Below are positions 13,101-28,100 of a stretch of DNA of 64,000 nt, piece by piece (position 1 is the first letter of the stretch; each line of letters opens with the position of its first letter). A program made the position numbers and the translations under genes. The notes beneath the pieces are model-generated. The model did not search any database and had not been told where the DNA came from. It was given only the letters and a program-made list of their open reading frames with translations. The stretch comes from Acanthopleura granulata. Lineage: Eukaryota; Mollusca; Polyplacophora; Chitonida; Chitonidae. The stretch is from positions 30,175,663-30,239,662 of the forward strand of contig JABBOT010000003.1 of the NCBI GenBank assembly GCA_016165875.1, given 5' to 3'.

Positions 13101-16100
13101 TTTTCCTTTTCTTTGTTTTTTTGCTTTTTAATAAATCTGTGAAAATACTTAAAGCAAATGTTTACAGTGAATTTAATGTGTTGGCAGCTGATGAGATGCA
13201 TCATCGGTCAGATCCAGGCAGTCTGGGAAATGCACTCAGTAAAGAATGCGACCTCAGACCCTCCCACCTCACCCTCAGATGAAAGTGCCTTCACCTGGAA
13301 ACCTTGGGAGCACATCTACTCATTGTGCAAAGTGGGAAAAGGACCTCATCTCCCTCTTTACAACTCACATGGCAAATACATTGTCAAGCTCTACTGGATG
13401 GTATGTGAGCTCTGTTTGTAGGATACCGTGTTGTTAGGGGGCTTGATGGGGGCTTTCGTGGCCAACTGGTAATGTGCTAGCACAGCACAAAGACTCTAGA
13501 TTCTCAAAAAGGAGGTGTTATGAGTTTATATCTGGCTCATGCTGGCTTCCCCTGTGGGAAGGTCTTCCAGCAACCTTTGTCAAGGGTTTCCCCCCAGGGG
13601 CTGTTCCAAGTTTTCTTCAGCCAAAATGCTGGCCACTGCTGTACAAGTGAAATTTTGTTGAGTAATGTGTAAACACTAAAGAAATAAAAAATAAATACAG
13701 TCTTCATTTTTGTTCTTGTAATTGTGTTGACTACATTCTCAAGTCTGGCAGAAATGTGTTTACATTGAAGCTGTTGAAATCCGAGATAAGAATGTTTGTA
13801 CTATAGTTATCACAGAGTCCTGGACTGATTGTTTACTATTTATGCTCATGTTTAACAGGGATGTTGGCGTAAGATTGTCATAGATGATAGTATGCCTTTC
13901 GATGATGAGGGACAACTCCTTCTGCCCGCCTCCTCAGTACAGACTGAACTCTGGCCAATGTTGTTAACCAAAGCCCTGCTCAAAGTGGCTTCCTTAGAGT
14001 ATGTTCACTGTACAGTTTTCTTTTGTTGGGTCATACGTAAAAGATTTGTGTAAATGAATGACAGCAACATCTATGTCAGAACTCCACTGTCAGATCTTCT
14101 GACATGCTGGAAAGTAATTATTTTGGGGGGGGGGGGGGCATTTAACATTTAAGTTATGTTCAGTCTTATTTACTTTAGTTTTTCATTTTCTTTGTTTCCA
14201 GCAATTGGTTCAATTATTACATTGTATGGATGAAACAGTTGTAATGTATACAGGTTTTACACATTTCACTTGCTATGTACATGTATGTCACTTGAATTAA
14301 GTCTCTATTAGGTCAGTGAATCCGGGTGATCTATCAGTAAAATGCTTTACATTTAAATAAGAAGGGCAATTCTGAATAACTTTTTCAGTAGCATTCTAAC
14401 ATAATTCTCATTATTCTGATTAACATTGTCTTTGTTATGTTGCATACATGTTTTAATATATGTGTTAAATGCTTATTTTGAGAGTTGCTTAGCACAGCAT
14501 TGATAATTTAATGTGATGTCTTACCTTTTCAGCTACAATGGAGGCAGTAGCAGCTCTGAGTTTGGAGACTGCAGTGTAATTCATTGTCTGACAGGATGGC
14601 TGCCAGAGACGATTCCTCTACAGTAAGTCATGAGAACTTGTCTCTTTCTGTCATATCTGCATATAACAGCTTCAGTATTCATTTACTCTCACTGTTTACA
14701 AGTTATATAGGCATTATTAATCGGTTTGGTTATAACATAGGAAACTTGCCTTCTCTTATTTAAAATCAGATGTCCACATCAAATTCTACAGGGTTTCTTA
14801 ATACAGCACTTTTACTATTTCTCTTGTTTAGACTGGCCTGATGAATAAACATACTGTTTTTGTTTAATTTTGGTTAATGGTTGGCTTGCAAAGCAGTTAC
14901 CAGTTCACTTTCCAGAATAACATTTGCATATTTTTGATTTAATAATGATGTCATTCCTGGAGTGTCTTTATGAAATCTCCTATTAAAATGTCATCTGTCT
15001 TCACTGGGTAATTGACAGATTGTCTTGTGTTTATATATACGTACATTTATATATGTACATCTGTATTAACGATGCTGTACTTTGCTGTGATTTGTAGCCA
15101 AGGTCACATCCAGGAGGTATGGGAGTTACTAAGGAGCACTGTACCAGAGTGGAAACTGCCGGTGCAAGAATGGGAGAAAAATGTAGATCTTAGTCCTGAC
15201 CCTTCCAGAAAGGAGGGCTCAGTGTTGTCCGTAAGTCAAAACATTTACTCTATTGCCCTTAGTAGTATTTATCCATTACATCAGTGCTGCCTGCTCTTTT
15301 TGTGCTTGGTCATGGGTTCCCCCCAAGCTCTACCTGGTTTGCTCCCACAATAACGTTGGCTGCCGTGTTTAATTTAACTGAAATATTCTTGAGTGCCGCA
15401 TAGAACACCATTATTATTCTTGTTAATTGAAGTCAGCATTCAGTAAAATCTTATAATTGTGCTGTGTCTTAGTTATTGCTTCACTTAACCCCTTTGAATT
15501 CCGAGGTTATGTAGATAGCCTTTTTTGGCAACAGTCACCTAGAGTAAATTCTAAGAGGGAATTCTGTTCAAGGTATTTTGCCATTTTGCTGAAAAGTTCT
15601 TTATCAGGGGCAAATGAATGTCATAAAATAGATCTTTTGTTGCTGGATGATACATTTTTCTAGTAGGATATCATCTTGGCCTTTAACCAAACCTCAATAG
15701 TCCTAAGGTCAGTTGAACTTTTTGAATAAGGCAACTTAGTCATGAGGGAATGTACAACTTAATCATGGCAGAAATACTAGGTAATTTCACTGGTTTTACA
15801 GACTGTGTAGGTGACAGAATTTTTTCAAAGAATACAGGCTTATGAACTGTAGTGGCATTTATGAGATAGGTTTTTTTTTTGCTCATGAATATGTATATCA
15901 TCATGTTTTGTGCCACAGGACACTGCCTTGAAAGAGGAGAAGGGCGATAAAGATTCTGTCACAAATGAGAAAAAGGGAGACAAACCTGACTCAAAGAAGG
16001 AAGGCAAGGAAAAAGGGGCCAAGGATGCCAAAGAGAAAGGTATATGCCCCCTTTGGGTTTTTGTGGATAACCAAGTTCATTTGAGAAACATGGAATTTGG

Positions 16101-19100
16101 AAACTGAAAGCAAGTTGTCATTAAGTATAGGTATCAAGCTGTCAAGACTTTTTTTTTTGAGACCACTTTTAGCATTGTGTTTTCAAGTTTGCTGTCTTTA
16201 AATTGAAATTTTAAAAGGTATGTCTTCTCACATTGGATTGTGAACTAGAGACAGTTTTGTTATTTCTGTAATCAGCATTTCTTGATAAAGCTGTTTGTTT
16301 ATTTGTCAACTCTCTAAAATTGTTCAAGAAATGAATATTTGGATCAGCACCATTGTAGAGAAGTAAACATATTCATGTTCATTTTTCAGAAAAATCCAAA
16401 GATGGTGACAAGAAAGATAAGAAGGATAAGGACAAAGATAAAGACAAAGACAAAAACAGTAAGTTCTAAGGTCAAGTCCTGATTTTTCATTTAAATGAAG
16501 CATCCTGCCTTGAAACGATTCTGCTTGATAATAGACCGTGCTATCCTGCAAATCCCTAGCCTCTCAGTTTCAAGTCCTGCCTGATAAGCCAGGTGTTATT
16601 GAGGAGCATTAGTTATGATGCTTTAGGATGAAGCTCATCATGAGCCAGTCATGACTGACACTGACTGACATCACTTGAGTGTTAACTATTGATTGGCCAA
16701 GATGAATGGATGCAAATTATTGTGGGATAATCATGAATATTGACGTAACACACTTGTGCATGTATGCTGTATTGCATGTTTTTGACACCATGTATAACTT
16801 GATAACAGCTGTTCTGATAGAAGTGAAGGGCACTTGAATGTTTTTTGCAGTGGTTATTGAGTGTTAGACTCAGTGACAGTACATGTATCTCCTGCTGAAG
16901 GCTGAGGTAGGTTTCTGGGGGCTTCGGGCATCATTGAGTGACAGGTGTATATTTTCACCGAGCATTCCACACACAGATTATTGATTATGTCTGTGATATT
17001 ACATCAACCTATGTGTGAATTATACATGCGTGTTCCATTTCTTAACATCATGGGCTTTGCCATACACGTAGACAGCCATGTTAAACCCCAAAGAAAAAAA
17101 ACCCCCAATAACAAACACACAAACAAATATGGTTGTTGCGAACACCATATTAATGAAAGACCACCAGTGTGGCGTTAAATCCTAGTCATTCATTTATTCA
17201 GTTGACAGAATATATTACTTGCCTGTGATGACCTTGACACTCTTTTGTCTGCATTTTTATATTATTTTTTTTTTTGTAAAGAAGATAAAAGTATATCAGA
17301 AGAAGCATCAGTACCAGAGAATCCTGAAGTGGTGGTGTTTGCCAGCTACTGGAGTACCCCAAAGCACCCTGCCAAAGTCTCTGTTCTGGGAGAAGTAGTA
17401 TGTCTTCAGATTTTTCTCATTTATAAATTCTGATTCCTTGAAAGTCATTAGAGAGATGTTTTAACTTTTATAAGATGGAAGAACCCAGAAATGACTGCTG
17501 TCTTCATGGAGAGTGTATATGGGAAGTTCGCATAATTTATACTAATTTAATTTAAAGTATTGCTAACGATAGGTGGCACATCTTTTAATTCCTTTGTATT
17601 TTTTCTCTGATTTATTATTTCTGTTTTGTTTTCGTGATGGTTGGTACTCTCTCCCTAGGATGTATTACTACAGCTCAAACCTGACAGTCAGCATTTAAAT
17701 GAAAATTGTATCATAATATATTATAACATGGAAGGAAAATATCTAAGTACGGATACATGTTAATAGACACTCTAGTCCACTCTTTGTTAACAGGCTGATG
17801 CAGGTGAGAGGCTCAGACAGCATGGTTTGTCTCACCTGTACCCCCACCCTGTGTGGATCACACAGACACGCTCCTGTCCCCTCACACCCCCTCCCCCACC
17901 AGAGTATATTCCTGCCTGGAAGCTCATTAGGCCACGTGTCAAGAAAACCACACCGTCAGATGAACCAAAAGGTCAGTGCTTCAGCTGAGTGATCCCATGG
18001 TTAGATTTTCATAGGCAGTTCTCTTGATATGGCTGAAATACAGCCAATATGACATTAAGCCCATTCATTTATTTATTTGTTCATATGCTCTGTATTGTAA
18101 TAGATCTGACTCACCTGTCATCTAGAACATCACTTTTGCAGATGGCCCAACCTTATCTGTGATACATTCCTTACTTCATCATAGTAAGGCAACTTTCCCT
18201 GCCCTTGGTGCAAAACATATTTTTTGTACCCCTGTGAAAACCATACAAGAGTTTGTATAATGTATACTTACATATGATTTGCCTTTGTATTTGGGACATG
18301 GTACACCATACATAGAGCTAAATGTTTGTTTATAGTTTCCTTTGGTTTCCTATTTGTTCAGCTCCTCCAGAGCCACCAAAGCCGATCCAGTGTTTGGAGC
18401 TGACCTCTCCATTTGTCAACTACAAAGTCAGCCCTGTGCCCATTCCCTCTGACACGTAAGTCTTGTTCAGCTCACTACTACATGTAGTTTATAAATGTGA
18501 GAATACTACTTACCAAAGTGTTCGAACAATGTGATGTTTTTGTTCCAAGATGATTCCTTCCCAGATTTTAAGTAGTGGCATATTGTGGGTATATTTGGTA
18601 CCTTCATCTCTTCACAGAAATATTATATACAGTATCACCATGAATAGGACAGGAAACTGTTGTCTTATGATGTATGTAAAATGACAAATGTTGAAAATGT
18701 TGATAAATTGGGTTTTATTGTCCCTAGATATTAATGTTAGCAACCTTATTCAGGACACAGTTCTAAGAATGAATGGACACTTGCATACTATAACAAATGC
18801 AAATCAGGCATTCACCCTAGACAGTCTACAGTATTATTATTGGCATGAAATTTTCTGTGCCTTTGGATTCAGTTTGCTTTTCAAGTATTCAAACGACATA
18901 TGGAGATGTGTCTGCTTGGGCATGTTTGTTTTTCAAGTACTCAAGTGGTAAATGATAATATGTATGCTCTGGTCCTTTTTTTTTGCTTTTCAACTTGTAA
19001 GTGATAATATATTTTCTGTGACCTGTGCTCTGTGTTGACTTTATGTCCTCTGTTTCAGATATCGGCCCAAGTCGGCCTTAGAGCGTGGCGGTACTCGCTC

Positions 19101-22100
19101 TCGTGCCTCAACCAGTGCCAGCATGTGTATATTGGAGACCGATGAGAATGCTCCTGAACCTCTGGCTTCAGGAAGTGCTCAGAAAATCAAAGCAGATGTG
19201 AGTATTTTTGTTTTCTGTTTTATTTGAAGAATTTATACATAAAATTTCTCACAGGACATAATTGATTTACATAACTCTGTTCCTCTTGATTCAAGGCTCG
19301 AAAAAACGTATGCACACGTGCACGTGACAAAATGGTCAGTGCACCCAACTTTTTGTATGATGTGTACAATGTGCACCTAAATATTTTGAGGCAGAAAGCA
19401 GTAAATAATTATTATCCAGCAGTATTTCATTCGTAATATCATTCAAAGCAAGAAAATTTATTCTTTAGAAAAAGATTTGATTAACAGACTCCTGCACGGT
19501 AGACATTTGCTGAATGTAAAAAAACGTTTTGGTGATTGAGAAATAAATGTACCTCCATTATAAAAGAACAACTGTTTGGCTGACGGACGTTTCAAGTCTA
19601 AATACGTGTTGGTAGTGAACGTGCACAAGCCCAAAACTGCTACTCTATGTAATTCTTGATAAATCTCTTGGGTGAAGCTGTAGAGAATTAATTTAGAGTC
19701 ATGAAAATGACCTGCTGGGAAAGTGATTTTTGTATGAAATGACGAGAAGAAAATAAAAAGTAAAGAGCTACATTTAATTAACATACATAAATGATTTGTG
19801 CAGGTAGTTTTCAGCTGGTGCATGTTTCGAGCCTTGCGATTTAATAGGCCATGTGGATGAGTATAAATTATCTTGTAATTAGCCCAGAATTTTTCCTGAA
19901 AATTGAAATCATCATGAAAATAAACTTGTATTCTGCCTACATTTTCACACAGTTCAGTGTTTTGGTCAGTTTAGTGCAAACAGGGTAAATGGTTTATATT
20001 CTGTTGAAGACAGTTTTTACTGTCACATGAAGTAATGTGTGACTTGCAGAATCTCCATAAATCTAACTCCTCAAAATTTGAAATCATTTCAGACTAGTGC
20101 CGAGATGACTAGTAAATCCAGTACCCCTCAGAAACCTGGAACTCCTGTGGGCAAGAGAAAGCCGGGGTCTGGTTCCAGAGTAAGTCAGCCTGAGGTAACT
20201 ACAATAGTTGTTGTGTTGGACCTCTCTCATCATTCCGTGTATTTCAGTATATTTGGACTGTTAAAAATTTATATCTGTAATTTGTGAAACATAACCTAGC
20301 TGAAAGGTGGTATGCCAGGGAAGTACGCAGGCCTTGCTCTGGGACATTCTAGATATCCCTGCTTTCATTGTTTGTGGTGCCTTTGTGGCATTAGGTCTTT
20401 TTTAAAATGAGGCTGTTTTTGAACATTGAATCTGATTTTTAATCTTAATACTCTTATGAATGACTTATGGACTTTCGAAAAGCAGCTCTGGGCCCTGTAA
20501 CATTTACTTGTATTGTAATCATGGCAGATAAACCAGGCCTGTCTTTTGATTTTGAGAGGCAACCATTGTTTCGTCATATTGAAGGCATGGGGATATCTCT
20601 TTACCAGTCACATGTGTGGTGAAAAAAACACATAATCTCAGTGGCTTAATAATTGATTAGGGCAGGCCAAATTCTGCTGTTTGTAGCTTATTGCATTTTT
20701 GAGTGGAATCTGATATCCTGTTGGTCACAAGCCACTTTTGATTCTCATTATATAAACCAATGTATGTTTTGATACCAACCAATGAAATTATCTCCAGATC
20801 ATGCCAAAGGTTTTATGCTCCAGAGATATATGCACCTGTGATATTTCATTGTCCTATATGTTTTCAGCAGAATGAACGGAAGGCGAGTCGTGTCGGCAGT
20901 CAAACTCTACCTAAGGACAGGATCAGAAGTGCTGCTGGTATGAAGGAGCCCAAGTCTCCTAAGCTGGATGATCAGCAGAGAGGTACTGAAGGAAGCTCAC
21001 TTTCCAAGCTACTCAGCACATGTACGTGGTCTTCCTTCGCACCCTCCACAGTAATTTAAAGAGGCTGTATGGGACAGATTGTGAACGACAACCATAAGAC
21101 GCTAAATAAATTAAATACTTTTTAGTTTTTCTTTAGTTTTTTTTTCCCTCTTTAGCCTAAATTGTAACCCCTCAGAAAATACTGAGCTCACCAATGGCCG
21201 ATGTATAGTATTGAAAGAGTAAAAAAAAATTTATATAGTTGAAGTTCATATAGTTAAGTTAACATATTTATAATGTGAAGAATTTGCTGATCTTTTCTAA
21301 GATAGCAAAAGGTAATTATCTGTTCTAAAATGAATTTAAAAAATCCCCCTCTCCAAAAAAAGAAAATAAATCATCTTAGAAGTGCCTTCTGAAACTTAAT
21401 ACAGGTATATTAAACCCAAGTTTGTTGTTGCCTTAGAATTTCTCATTGCTAGACCACATTTTAGCTCTGGTTTATGAAGCTATGTCAGATTCAGCATACA
21501 TACCAGCTTTAATTCCTTTGTAGTGTGTGTAAGCTACTCCTGTGTCTGCATGAATATAGAAAAAAAAGCCAACAATAACACTTTATGATTGAATCTGTTA
21601 TTACAGATGTGGTCAAACAAGTACCAGAATGACAAAATGTCCATGTCTTAAACCAGTATGCTGTATAGCCTCTTTGATAGGTTGTAATTCTCAAGGTTTT
21701 ACCAATGTAATTTCAAAGGTATTGTGCAGAGTTACAAGACAGTTACGGTGAATGTTTTTCTAGATGGTTGTTTTTGAACCCAACCTTAGTATTTAGTGTT
21801 GATCATGAATGAATTAACAGTTAATGTGTCTTATTTGTCTAATATGCACAGACTTGCTGTTGTTTATGAACAAGTGAATGTGTACTGTAAGTCTTAAACA
21901 TTTGTTGTTGTGGAAAATCAAGGAAATCTCAATGCACTCTTCTGTCCCTATCCCTTCTGTCCCTATCCCTTCTGTCCCTATCCCTTCTGTCCCTATCCCT
22001 TCTGTCCCTATCCCTTCTGTCCCCATCCCTTCTGTCCCCATCCCGTCTGTCCCCATCCCTTCTGTCCCTATCCCGTCTGTCCCCATCCCTTCTGTCCCTA

Positions 22101-25100
22101 TCCCTTCTGTCCCTATCCCTTCTGTCCCTATCCCTTCTGTCCCCATCCCTTCTGTCCCCATCCCTTCTGTCCCTATCCCTTCTGTCCCTATCCCTTCTGT
22201 CCCTATCCCTTCTGTCCCCATCCCTTCTGTCCCCATCCCTTCTGTCCCCACCCCTTCTATCCCCATCCCTTCTGTCCCTATCCCTTCTGTCCCTATCCCT
22301 GTGAACTCTTGGACATTATATTGTTTTATGGATTTGGTAGCCTTATCACTTAACAAAAGCACTGACACACCCTAGTGATTTTTTGCCTGTCTGTCAACAC
22401 TAGCATTGTTGTCTGAAACAGTCCTACAGTGCAGTATATGTCACATGATACTTGGGTGAAATTGTTGAGAAGAACTGTAAAATATGTAACATGGAATAAA
22501 TATGTTTGCATAAAATATCTTATTTAAGTGTAAATGGTCATGTAGATATTTAAAAAAAGCATGAACAAAATGTGCATGGTCATGTAGATATTTAAAAAAA
22601 GCATGAACAAAATGTGCATGCGAAAGAGTGAAATATGGTTCAGAGTACATGAAGCTGGTATACTTTGGAAATGTGGTGCGTTTTCAATACTGCCATCATG
22701 TGAGAAGGAATTTCAAGCATGGCGATATACTGGTTAGTATTTTATTATTAACAATCCACAGAGTAAAGATGATACAGGTATGTCCCTAGTGCTCCATGAC
22801 TTAGACACTATTGAAAGTTGATACCACATCACCTATCAAGTGCCTATGAACTCCGGTTCGGTTACCCCCAAATTTAAATCCCTTTGCTCTCTCACTTTCC
22901 CTCAAAACAGCTAGTAGTTCTTTCCATGGTATAGATGTACTTAGATATCATACTTCATGCATGTCCCACACACCCGTACTCCCCCACCTCTAGTCCCCAT
23001 CCTAAAATTCCCAGTCAGTTGGCATGGTGTGATCCCGTGCTTTTCCCATTGAGCAGCGGCCCTGGGCTCCCCATCAGATGCCATCATGACAGGAGACCTA
23101 AGCACTGACCTGGGGGAGGAGCTACCAGCTGATACAGACAGGTCTGAGATGGAATGTGGGGACATGAAGCCCAAGAAGTTTTGGATGGATTACGACATGT
23201 TCTTCAAATGCTTCAGGTAAGTTACGATAGCTACCAGGCTAGAAGCTCAGGGTATAATATTTCCATTCTGACTGGTACTACATGTACTCAAGCAACAAAT
23301 TAAAGCACTGTGTGACAACTCTAGAGGACACGTAGGCCTCCTTGGCCAAGCGAGAGTTGTGGCCTCCTTGGCCAATGCGGATGCTGTGAGTTCGTGCTGG
23401 TTTCCTCTCTGGCAGTACATGGGAAGTTTTCCTCCCACCATAATGCTCTCGGCCATTGTATAAGTGAAATATTCTTGAGTACCGTGATAAACACCAATCA
23501 ACTAAATCAAACACATAGTAAAAATCCATAGCAGCAATAAATTACAGAGATTTCTGGTGATAGGATATATTTTAGCAGACTTGAAGAATGCTTCTTAGTG
23601 AAAATCACTAGTACCATAATACGTGCCATCAGTAGAATTGAAAAAACTGTTTGGCGATTCTGTGTGCTGATTCTGATGTTGTGTTATGATTTCTGTTTCA
23701 GAAGCTTGCATATTTTCCACAAACCAAGCACCTATCTGTGTAACCATAAACACTCCGACCTAAAGGTATCTTTCTTTGCATCACGTTTGATATCTTGGAG
23801 GCCGGACCTATTGCTCTGTCATGTCCTGTGTTGTGCTAATACACGTGTCTCACTTTTCATGTGTCAAATTCAGTTTGTGTTTACCATGTACACATATAAT
23901 CCACATGGTCTCTCAGCTTTGCCATTGATATTGTCTTGAGTCTACAGCTAAATCTTTTTACACTAAAACCTTTGTCTTGGGCTTGGAGTTGAATATTATA
24001 ATCATTAAATTTTGTCCTTGGAACACATATAAATGTGTGACTAGATCCATGGGACTCAGGGTTCATTGTTTATAGTTGGAAACTGAATATGTGCACTACA
24101 TTGTGTATCACACAATTATATTGTGCTCGTGCACTTGTAGATTAATAATTAATATTGTTCCAGTGGTTTTATAATTTCATGTTGTCTGTAGCACTAAGGT
24201 GAGATGAGGTGGTGCTGTACGTCACAGTCGTGTGAATGTCTGCCTGTTGTCTTACAGTGTGTTGCACCCACCCAAGTTGCCACAGGGAAAGACAAAAAGG
24301 GCACGTCTGGTGTCCAAGGGGTAAATCCTTCCTCCTCAAAGACTTCTCAAACCCCAACCCATACTCATGGTGCACCCTCCCCTTCCAATCCCCAGAGTGT
24401 GAGTATCGTGGTATCACGGCATGCTCAGAATTTCAGTGGTCAAACAATAGGGAAAAAATCCATGGAGATGTCCTTCTAAATTTATGTGCAAAATTAAAGA
24501 GAATTTCTAGCCTAAAGCAACTTGGGTTTGAGTTGTAATGGGGAAACATCTCCACTAGAATCAATTCAAATCTATGTTACAAGGGGGAAAGCTTTTCCCA
24601 CCACAGCATTTCTGGTCCAAACTGTTACCGGAAACCTATTCCAACTGATGCTGTACTGACAAGGTGTGCAGTACTTCTTTTAATCTTGTGATGTCTGCTG
24701 TAATAAGTAATAACTATTTTTTCTTAAACCATAACCTCTTGACGTGATATTCTCCAGGGGCCAATTTCATGAGCCATACTTAAGGTAAGTAAGCCTTAAT
24801 TACCATGGCAACAGATGTTACACGGATGTGAAGTTCACTTAGCTAAGTGCTACTTAGCACTAAGTATGCTTCATGAAACTGGCCCCAGTGTTAAAGTTTT
24901 CATTTCAAGAACAGCGCAAAAAGTGACACATCAAACATTATTAAGGTGTCACACTGAGCATTGTGGTGTTCTCCTGACTTTGCAAAGCTGTATGTTCTTC
25001 AGTGTGGCATGATACAGCAATCAAACAAAACACTGAAGTATAGGAAGTTCCAAGAACAGTTTATGAATGGGCCAAGCAGTTGCTCTGGTGTTGGCAAAGG

Positions 25101-28100
25101 CATCCCCTCCTTTTTTCACCATAATTTCAAGGCTTAAAATACACATTGAGGACATATTGATGTTTTCATTGTGAATTCTTGTGTTAAAAACTCTATGAAA
25201 TTCTGACTCCCCTTGTCACTACCCCAAGATTTCTTGGTTGTTGCCTTTTCAACAGTAATGGCCTAGGCAGTGGCAAACTGCATGTGTTTTGACTGTTATG
25301 TTCTTACTGATAATAAAAGTGAAATGTTGCATGTGTAATGCAGTTGGTGTCAAACTGTAAAATGTACATGTAATATTAAAATTAATGAATACTTTTCAAA
25401 TAAATGTCAAGAAAAACTTTTCATTCACTATTATTAGCATAGTGATTTGTGGTGCAAAATGGTAAAGGCATGAAACTGTCATGAGGCAATTTAAATTTGA
25501 CGCTGACGTTTCTCCTTTCATTTTATGTTAATTTAGTATAATACATCATGATGTTGCCTCCTCCCCTCTTGTAAAAAGGATTCTGTTCGTTTTCTTTACC
25601 TCAGTGTTGCTGCCATTTCATTCTTTCACCTGTCTTTAACCCTCAGAATGTTAATTTAATACTGTTGCATGATCATGCATATACAGCTTGCATACTTGTA
25701 TTAATTAAATTTGCTCTTATTGTGACTGAGGTATGGTTTAATTTTACACGTACCTTATAATTTCTTTTTCCTGATGTTAAAGAAAAAATAAGAAACATAA
25801 AAATATTGTTCGTGTTTAATTTATGTGCCTGTTTTTATGGGTCGTCTTAATATTTAAGAATTGTTCTGTAGGTGATATAATAATAAGTGTAATGTATCTG
25901 TTGTGAACGTTACATGTACATATGTGTAGGTTTTTCACTATAGCAGCTTGCAAACAAGTGGCTGATCTCGTTCACTTCTCTGAATATCACACATTCATTG
26001 TACGATAAGGGCTTCATGACAGCAGGACTTGTATTGTGCATGTTGTTAAGTCGTGATGGGTGACCTCCCCTGAAGATGATCATGTATTCATTGTCTCTAA
26101 TGTCTCTGTTATTTCTAGGGTTCTGGAGATGACAAAACACATCATTATTTATGTATCCTTTTCAACTTAAGTAACAAAATTTACCTGCCAAATAAATGTG
26201 TTATAAATTTTTTTTTTTTCTGTTTGGGTGAAGTCAATAAGGCTTCTAACAGAAGTCTTAAATCTCAACATTTGTCAGTGTTGAACACTTCTTCCTTAAC
26301 CTGTGATCAGTTGTTGATAACCTGAGCCCCACAGAAATCGTGGTGTCTTACTCGGCTCTGTGTCGCTGGCATGATCCCCCACCCTTACCCTTGGTAGTGG
26401 AGGAGAAGAAATCCCACTCCAGTCTGAAGGGCAAGGACAAGGATGCAGATAAGGAGATGTCAGCAGGCACCAGCAGCAGTCTACTCGACGGTAACTAGAC
26501 ACAAACATGAATGGCTAAGTAGAACGTCAGCCTCGTAAATTGTAGATCTGGGGGACGAGTACTGAAGTCATGTCTAAGACATCAACGTTGGTGATCTTGG
26601 TACTACTTCGTTTGGCATAAGAGGAGTAAGCCCAGAACTGGTCGGCAAGTTGTTAGGGTAATATGACTAGGAGGGGCGTCGTGTTTGGTGCCTTCAACAT
26701 GGCGCCCCAGTGAGTCAGCACTATAAATATGTCTGGATTGGGACTAGCCTGCAACAAGGAGATGTATGTTGTTGTGATAGCATATGGTAATTAGCAGTGT
26801 TAATCCCAGTGAAGCAACAAAGAAGCTAAGTGCATGATTGAAGCATAGGCTATGGAGAAAGATATGCGGGTTCAGTCCCTGGCCTAGTTCAAGACCTGGA
26901 ATTTGTGTCTGTGACAAGTAGTTTTATCAGTCACTCTCTTTGTAACTTGGTTAGCCTTTCAAGTGTTAAGATTGCCATTCACTTTTCAAGTGATGTCATA
27001 GCTATTGTGAATTTGTTCTCTTTTTGTTACACCTTGATTGCTGCTCAATAAAGAGGTATTGATCAAACACTGGACAGACTGGTGTTCTCTGATACTTTGA
27101 CAACTGTCTTTGGCATGTTGATGCAGTGAGTTAACTTGAATACGCCAACGATGTAATTAGCTCACCACATTAAGACACTGTCGCAGTATAACTGAGGTAA
27201 TGTTCATGTCCCCCAAGTGAGCAGACTTAGAGTATAACTTCCATATACAGTTGGCCTCCCACCTTTTTATTTATGATGGAGATGTGTGGGCTACAGACAC
27301 ATAAGTTTTAGGTGCAAAATAGACTTTCAGCATATTTAAATTCTATATAATTAAAAGCATTTTGATGACTTGTGTTCTCATTGGCTGACTATAGAGGATT
27401 CTGATGAATCAGAAGGTATATTATGTAGATAGTTTGCTATGGATGTAGTATGGTAGCCTTTCAAGATCACAGCAATATTTTTTCCTAATGTTTTTATATG
27501 TAAATGAACAGAATTTTTTTTAGATGCACTTCAATTTAGGTTTGCATTGAAATGCTTGCGCACCATCACAATTGTCAGCTTATGTTTCCAGTAGTCACAT
27601 CCTTCACATTGCTGTGCTTTGAATCATGTCAGTGGTGCTATTTTGTTAATGTTGTGTATTTATTGTTAACATAATTTGATTTATGTTGTAATCTAAAGGA
27701 TCTTAGAATTGTAATCCTAAGGATGAGAGACCTGTATGTGTCTTAACTGGTATGAAATTGACACGTCATTGTTGCACTCAAAGGTGTCCTCCGTTGGTTG
27801 GTGCAAGTCCTATTCCCTTCTGAATCCCTCAAGTTCATCCACAAAAATACAGTTTGAAACCTCGGACAGACCCATGTCCAATATTCCTTCTTGTTACACT
27901 GTGAATGTCTTCTTTCTGGCTATATATGAATTCATGTGTATGTATGTCTCCATTCGTCCAGTGGTGGGGGTTGGTTGTGGAGAGGGCAACTGACCCACCC
28001 AGTTACAAGCCCTACAAATGCATCCTTTGTTGGATTTCAATAGTTTTAATAGGATATTTAATAATTTCAGCAAGAGGTTTGTCAGGTAGCTAGGGAGGTG

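Larger units (their letters stand above)
20983..23056 (+). other. ADGB intron 17 with two tandem repeats
   Basis: Holds the 15-bp minisatellite (21941-22300) and a 42-bp duplication (22536-22619), listed separately. The rest is AT-rich with no coding signal. Confidence 0.7.

Noticed and set aside
21814..22375. Long open frames with PIPSV, CPYPF and GTEGM repeats on both strands
   Set aside because: They arise from the 15-bp minisatellite whose unit length is a multiple of three; no splice or start context supports a protein.
24758..24885. Small RNA hairpin gene
   Set aside because: The pairing arms are terminal inverted repeats typical of MITEs; no mature small-RNA-like stem is evident.
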